Shown: one piece after another, positions 5,788-8,091 of the stretch
Layout: the number at the start of each line of letters is the position of its first letter
Position numbering within the stretch: the stretch's first letter is position 1
DNA from: Deltaproteobacteria bacterium
GTDB taxonomy: Bacteria > Desulfobacterota > Desulfobacteria > Desulfobacterales > JAFDCJ01
Direction of reading: 5' to 3'
DNA length: 8,091 nt
Assembly: GCA_024277475.1 (NCBI GenBank)
Contig: JAJRVC010000681.1
Span: 1-8,091, forward strand
Program-made: the position numbers and the translations under genes
The notes under the pieces: generated by a model
What the model was told of the DNA's origin: nothing
The model's input: the letters and a program-made list of their open reading frames with translations, nothing else
The model's database searches: none

Positions 5788-6885
5788 ATGGCGAAAGTAA
5801 TCCTGGACAATGTGGTGAAAAGATTTGGTAGGTTAGAAGTTGTTCATGGGATTAATCTTGAAGTTTATGACAAGGAATTTTTGGTGTTAGTGGGCCCTTC
5901 AGGGTGTGGTAAATCCACAACATTGCGCATGATCGCAGGTTTGGAGAAAATTTCCGAGGGGAATGTGCGCATAGGAAACCGCGTAGTGAATGATGTAGCT
6001 CCAAAGCACCGGAATGTAGCTATGGTTTTTCAGAACTATGCCCTTTATCCCCACATGAATGTTTTTGGTAACATGTCCTTCGCGTTAAGGGTGAGCAGGA
6101 CGTCTAAAGGGGAGATTGAAAAGCGTATCAAAGAGGTTGCAGATATCCTAGAACTTGGCAACTTGCTCGAGAGAAAACCTTTCGAGCTGTCCGGTGGCCA
6201 GCGTCAAAGAGTTGCTATGGGAAGAGCTATGGTTCGCAATCCGTCCGTCTTTCTGTTTGACGAGCCGCTTTCCAACCTCGATGCAACTTTACGTATCCAG
6301 ATGCGCACGGAAATGAAACGGTTGCATCAGAAAATTCAATCCACCATTATTTATGTAACCCATGATCAGGTGGAAGCCATGACTCTGGCCGATAGAATTG
6401 TTGTCATGCGCGATGGATACATCGAACAGATTGGCAAGCCTATAGAGCTCTTTCAGGAACCTGTGAACACCTTTGTCGCCGGATTTATCGGCACGCCTCC
6501 CATGAATCTGGTTCCGGCCAGAATTATTCGCAAAGACACTAAGCTGAAGTTGGATTTTCAGGGAAAACTGCAGATACCCATTCCCGAAAAATCAGATGCG
6601 AAAATCATGGGTGGAATGGAAGTCATCATGGGTCTCCGGCCGGAAGACCTGGTTATTGATACTGGAAACATCGAATCCCCGGAAGGGTGGAAAGTAGATG
6701 GCGTCGTTGAGGTAGTCGAACCCCTTGGCAGCGAAACTTTTATGCATGTGGATTTGCAGGGAGTAATATTTAAGGCCAAGAGCGAGGGCAGAAGACTTGT
6801 TTGTCAAGGAGACGAGATAAATCTGGTTATGGATCTGGAGCATCTTTACATTTTTGACTCCAAAACCTCCCGTTCAATCTATTGA
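5788..6885 (+). CDS. CUT1 ABC transporter ATPase, MalK/UgpC/MsmK type
   Basis: This is the nucleotide-binding subunit, 365 residues, which should dimerise and power the two permeases. ATG 5788 has AGGA at 5777-5780. The ATPase domain is complete: Walker A GPSGCGKST (36-44), Q-loop VFQNYALYPHM (80-90, Gln82), ABC signature LSGGQRQRVAMGRA (134-147), Walker B VFLFDEP with catalytic Glu159, D-loop SNLD (162-165) and switch His192 in YVTHDQVEAM. The C-terminal part (about 236-365) has the GTPPMNLVPA junction and the GLRPEDL segment (282-288) of the MalK-type OB/TOBE regulatory domain. In automated annotation such proteins are often named ugpC, but the family is shared among many substrates, so that name does not imply glycerol-3-phosphate. 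It is the last gene of the operon and lies 135 bases after the kinase; it may also serve other CUT1 importers, as known for MsmK-type ATPases. Confidence 0.95.
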   Translation: MAKVILDNVVKRFGRLEVVHGINLEVYDKEFLVLVGPSGCGKSTTLRMIAGLEKISEGNVRIGNRVVNDVAPKHRNVAMVFQNYALYPHMNVFGNMSFALRVSRTSKGEIEKRIKEVADILELGNLLERKPFELSGGQRQRVAMGRAMVRNPSVFLFDEPLSNLDATLRIQMRTEMKRLHQKIQSTIIYVTHDQVEAMTLADRIVVMRDGYIEQIGKPIELFQEPVNTFVAGFIGTPPMNLVPARIIRKDTKLKLDFQGKLQIPIPEKSDAKIMGGMEVIMGLRPEDLVIDTGNIESPEGWKVDGVVEVVEPLGSETFMHVDLQGVIFKAKSEGRRLVCQGDEINLVMDLEHLYIFDSKTSRSIY

Positions 6886-6944
6886 TCTTTCCTGAAAGAA
6901 TAGCATACTACGTACGTAAATTTTTTAATATTTCGCACCACTTC

Positions 6945-6966
6945 GATTAAGATAAGGATCTTAATC
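6945..6966. repeat. 9-bp inverted repeat in convergent intergenic region
   Basis: GATTAAGAT (6945-6953) and ATCTTAATC (6958-6966) are perfect inverted arms around the loop AAGG. It sits between the ends of two convergent genes, where a bidirectional terminator would be expected. The stem is AT-rich and no T-run follows on either strand, so it is not a convincing intrinsic terminator; an operator-like site is an alternative. The rest of the 6886-6970 gap holds a 10-base palindrome TACGTACGTA (6909-6918) followed by six T (6921-6926), also without a proper loop. Confidence 0.4.
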
Positions 6967-6970
6967 CCTA

Positions 6971-7066
6971 TCAATCGGCCTCATCGGTATCGGACAGCGC
7001 GCACAGGGCCGAAGAGGACTGGTAGGGCAGGGTCTCTTCAACGGATACTTCAGCTGCGGAACCCAT
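6971..7066 (-). CDS. Possible 31-residue ORF overlapping the CUT2 ATPase stop
   Basis: On the minus strand the ATPase stop TGA and a following ATG share one base (TGATG at 7068-7064), the arrangement typical of translational coupling. The ATG frame runs 31 codons (MGSAAEVSVEET...) to TGA 6973-6971. The peptide is acidic and Ser/Ala-rich, with no recognisable domain or membrane segment. The stretch is about 59% GC by hand count, higher than the AT-rich DNA next to it. It could be a small coupled gene, the broken start of a lost downstream gene, or a C-terminal extension of the ATPase reached by a one-base frameshift. Homology cannot be judged from the sequence alone. Confidence 0.25.
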   Translation of the reverse strand: MGSAAEVSVEETLPYQSSSALCALSDTDEAD

Positions 7067-8091
7067 CAGTGCACAGCGGCATACATGATTTCCTCTTCGG
7101 TCGTTTCAGCCGGTGAAAGCTCTTCGACAATCCGGCCTTGTCTGCAAACGAGTATCCGGTCAGAGAGGCTCATGATTTCCGGCAGATGGGAAGAAATAAC
7201 TACCACGGCAATCCCCTTATCGGCAAGTTTATTGATCAGCTGATGTATCTCGCCGATGGCTCCGACATCGACACCACGGGTGGGCTCGTCAAAGATGATG
7301 ATGCACGGCTCCTGTGTCAGTCCTTTTGCGATCACAGTCTTTTGCTGATTGCCACCGGACAGTTCGACGACGCGTGCATTGCTATTAATAGTCTTGATGT
7401 TCAGGTCCTTAATCCATTGTCCCGCAAGCTTTTGGATGTCCTTTAACCGGATGATCCAGCCATTTTTACGTCCAGAAGATAGGAATCCCGCAAAAATGTT
7501 TTCGCCAATTGTCATTGTCTCAAAAACCCCTTCAGTCTTGCGGTTTTCTGTGACATACACAATACCGTCGCCAATCGCCTCATGCGGGGTATAGTACCGT
7601 ACCGGCCTGTCATTAAGTTCGATGGCCCCGCCCCGCAGGAAGTCTCGCTTATCGATGCCAGCGATAATCCTGAATGTCTCAGTCCGACCAGAACCGATCA
7701 GCCCGAATACGCCTGTGATTTGGCCCTCGAAGATGGAAAACGAATTGTTCCGTACTATATTGCCCTTCGAGATATCCTGGACCGAAAGAACTTTTTTACC
7801 AGGTTTCCGTGTTTCGGCTTTACTCTGATGCCGGTAAAGCTCTTCAGACAATGTACGCCCGACCATGGCCTTGATGATTTTCTCGCGATTAAACTTCGTG
7901 GTATCGTCTGTCATCACCAATTCCCCATCTCGCAAAATAGTGATCCGATCTGAAATCTCCAGCGCCTCCTCCACCGCATGCGAAATGAAGATGATTGAAA
8001 CGCCGTCTCCCTTTAACCGAAGCAGCAACGCAAAGAAATGGCCTTTTTCTTCAGGAGTTAGGCTTGACGTCGGTTCATCAAAGATTATGAC
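7066..8091 (-). CDS. CUT2 sugar ABC transporter ATPase, RbsA/MglA type (5' partial)
   Basis: The frame is open to the right edge, so the N-terminal part lies outside; 341 residues to TGA are visible. An in-frame TTG at 8028 is not a start, because the upstream codons continue family sequence. The visible part begins inside the Walker B of the first ATPase domain (VIIFDEPTSSL, 1-11) and its switch motif FISH (35-38). The linker MVGRTL (76-81) then leads to the second ATPase domain. That has the degenerate Walker A GLIGSGRTE (130-138) normal for the family, TENRKTEGVF, the signature LSGGNQQK (244-251), Walker B IIIFDEPTRGVDVGA (264-278) and SSH (300-302). Two fused ATPase domains mark the CUT2 class that imports monosaccharides such as ribose, xylose or galactose with an RbsC-type permease. 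No permease gene follows it, so partners should lie upstream, beyond the window. It is convergent to the CUT1 operon and is a separate transcription unit. Confidence 0.94.
   Translation of the reverse strand, partial: VIIFDEPTSSLTPEEKGHFFALLLRLKGDGVSIIFISHAVEEALEISDRITILRDGELVMTDDTTKFNREKIIKAMVGRTLSEELYRHQSKAETRKPGKKVLSVQDISKGNIVRNNSFSIFEGQITGVFGLIGSGRTETFRIIAGIDKRDFLRGGAIELNDRPVRYYTPHEAIGDGIVYVTENRKTEGVFETMTIGENIFAGFLSSGRKNGWIIRLKDIQKLAGQWIKDLNIKTINSNARVVELSGGNQQKTVIAKGLTQEPCIIIFDEPTRGVDVGAIGEIHQLINKLADKGIAVVVISSHLPEIMSLSDRILVCRQGRIVEELSPAETTEEEIMYAAVH

Noticed and set aside
6887..6926. TCTTTC/GAAAGA stem plus later T6 run as a terminator of the CUT1 operon
   Set aside because: The loop is only two bases and the T-run lies more than 20 bases from the stem, so it does not fit an intrinsic terminator.
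7138..7953. Several + strand ORFs opposite the CUT2 ATPase
   Set aside because: They are antisense shadows of a well-supported ATPase gene and show no domain features.
7066..8028. TTG 8028 as start of the CUT2 ATPase
   Set aside because: The codons upstream to the window edge continue a perfect Walker B (FDEPTSSLTPEEK), so the gene is truncated by the window, not started there.

Overview
The window holds a carbohydrate-uptake locus from a Gram-negative bacterium of moderate GC content. The solute-binding protein has a Sec signal peptide ending in an Ala-Phe-Ala cleavage site with no lipobox, which suits a periplasm, and the ribosome binding sites are strong GGAGG types. I cannot name the organism. 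A Desulfobacterota- or Spirochaetota-like genome would fit, but that is a weak inference from gene content and style.

Left part (1-994, + strand): the C-terminal end of a sensor histidine kinase (ATP-binding lobe only), then a complete NarL/FixJ-type response regulator. This two-component pair sits directly upstream of the transport genes and is the natural candidate to control them, although no binding site can be identified.

Middle part (995-6885, + strand): a complete CUT1-type (MalEFGK-like) ABC importer operon. Its order is a large periplasmic solute-binding protein, a MalF-type permease, a MalG-type permease, a PfkB-family sugar kinase and an MsmK/UgpC-type ATPase. The likely pathway is: the binding protein captures a sugar or polyol in the periplasm, the two permeases and the ATPase dimer import it, and the kinase phosphorylates it or a derivative. 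The substrate cannot be deduced. Three start sites differ from the longest reading frames or are ambiguous: the binding protein has two duplicated ribosome-binding-site/ATG units 27 bases apart; the first permease most likely starts at GTG 2820; the second permease most likely starts at ATG 3701.

The operon has several intergenic features. A strong 11-bp-arm hairpin lies between the binding-protein gene and the first permease gene. An excellent ribosome binding site drives an 11-codon ORF between permease 2 and the kinase. There is also a ribosome binding site without a gene after the kinase.

Right part (6886-8091): a short convergent intergenic region with a 9-bp inverted repeat, then the C-terminal two thirds of an RbsA/MglA-type (CUT2) double-domain sugar ATPase on the minus strand, running off the window edge. 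Its stop codon overlaps the ATG of a possible 31-residue ORF. I found no CRISPR array, tRNA, rRNA or insertion sequence, and no clear sign of a wholly new system. The most interesting points are the translation-initiation and intercistronic structures of the CUT1 operon and the coupled small ORF behind the CUT2 ATPase.
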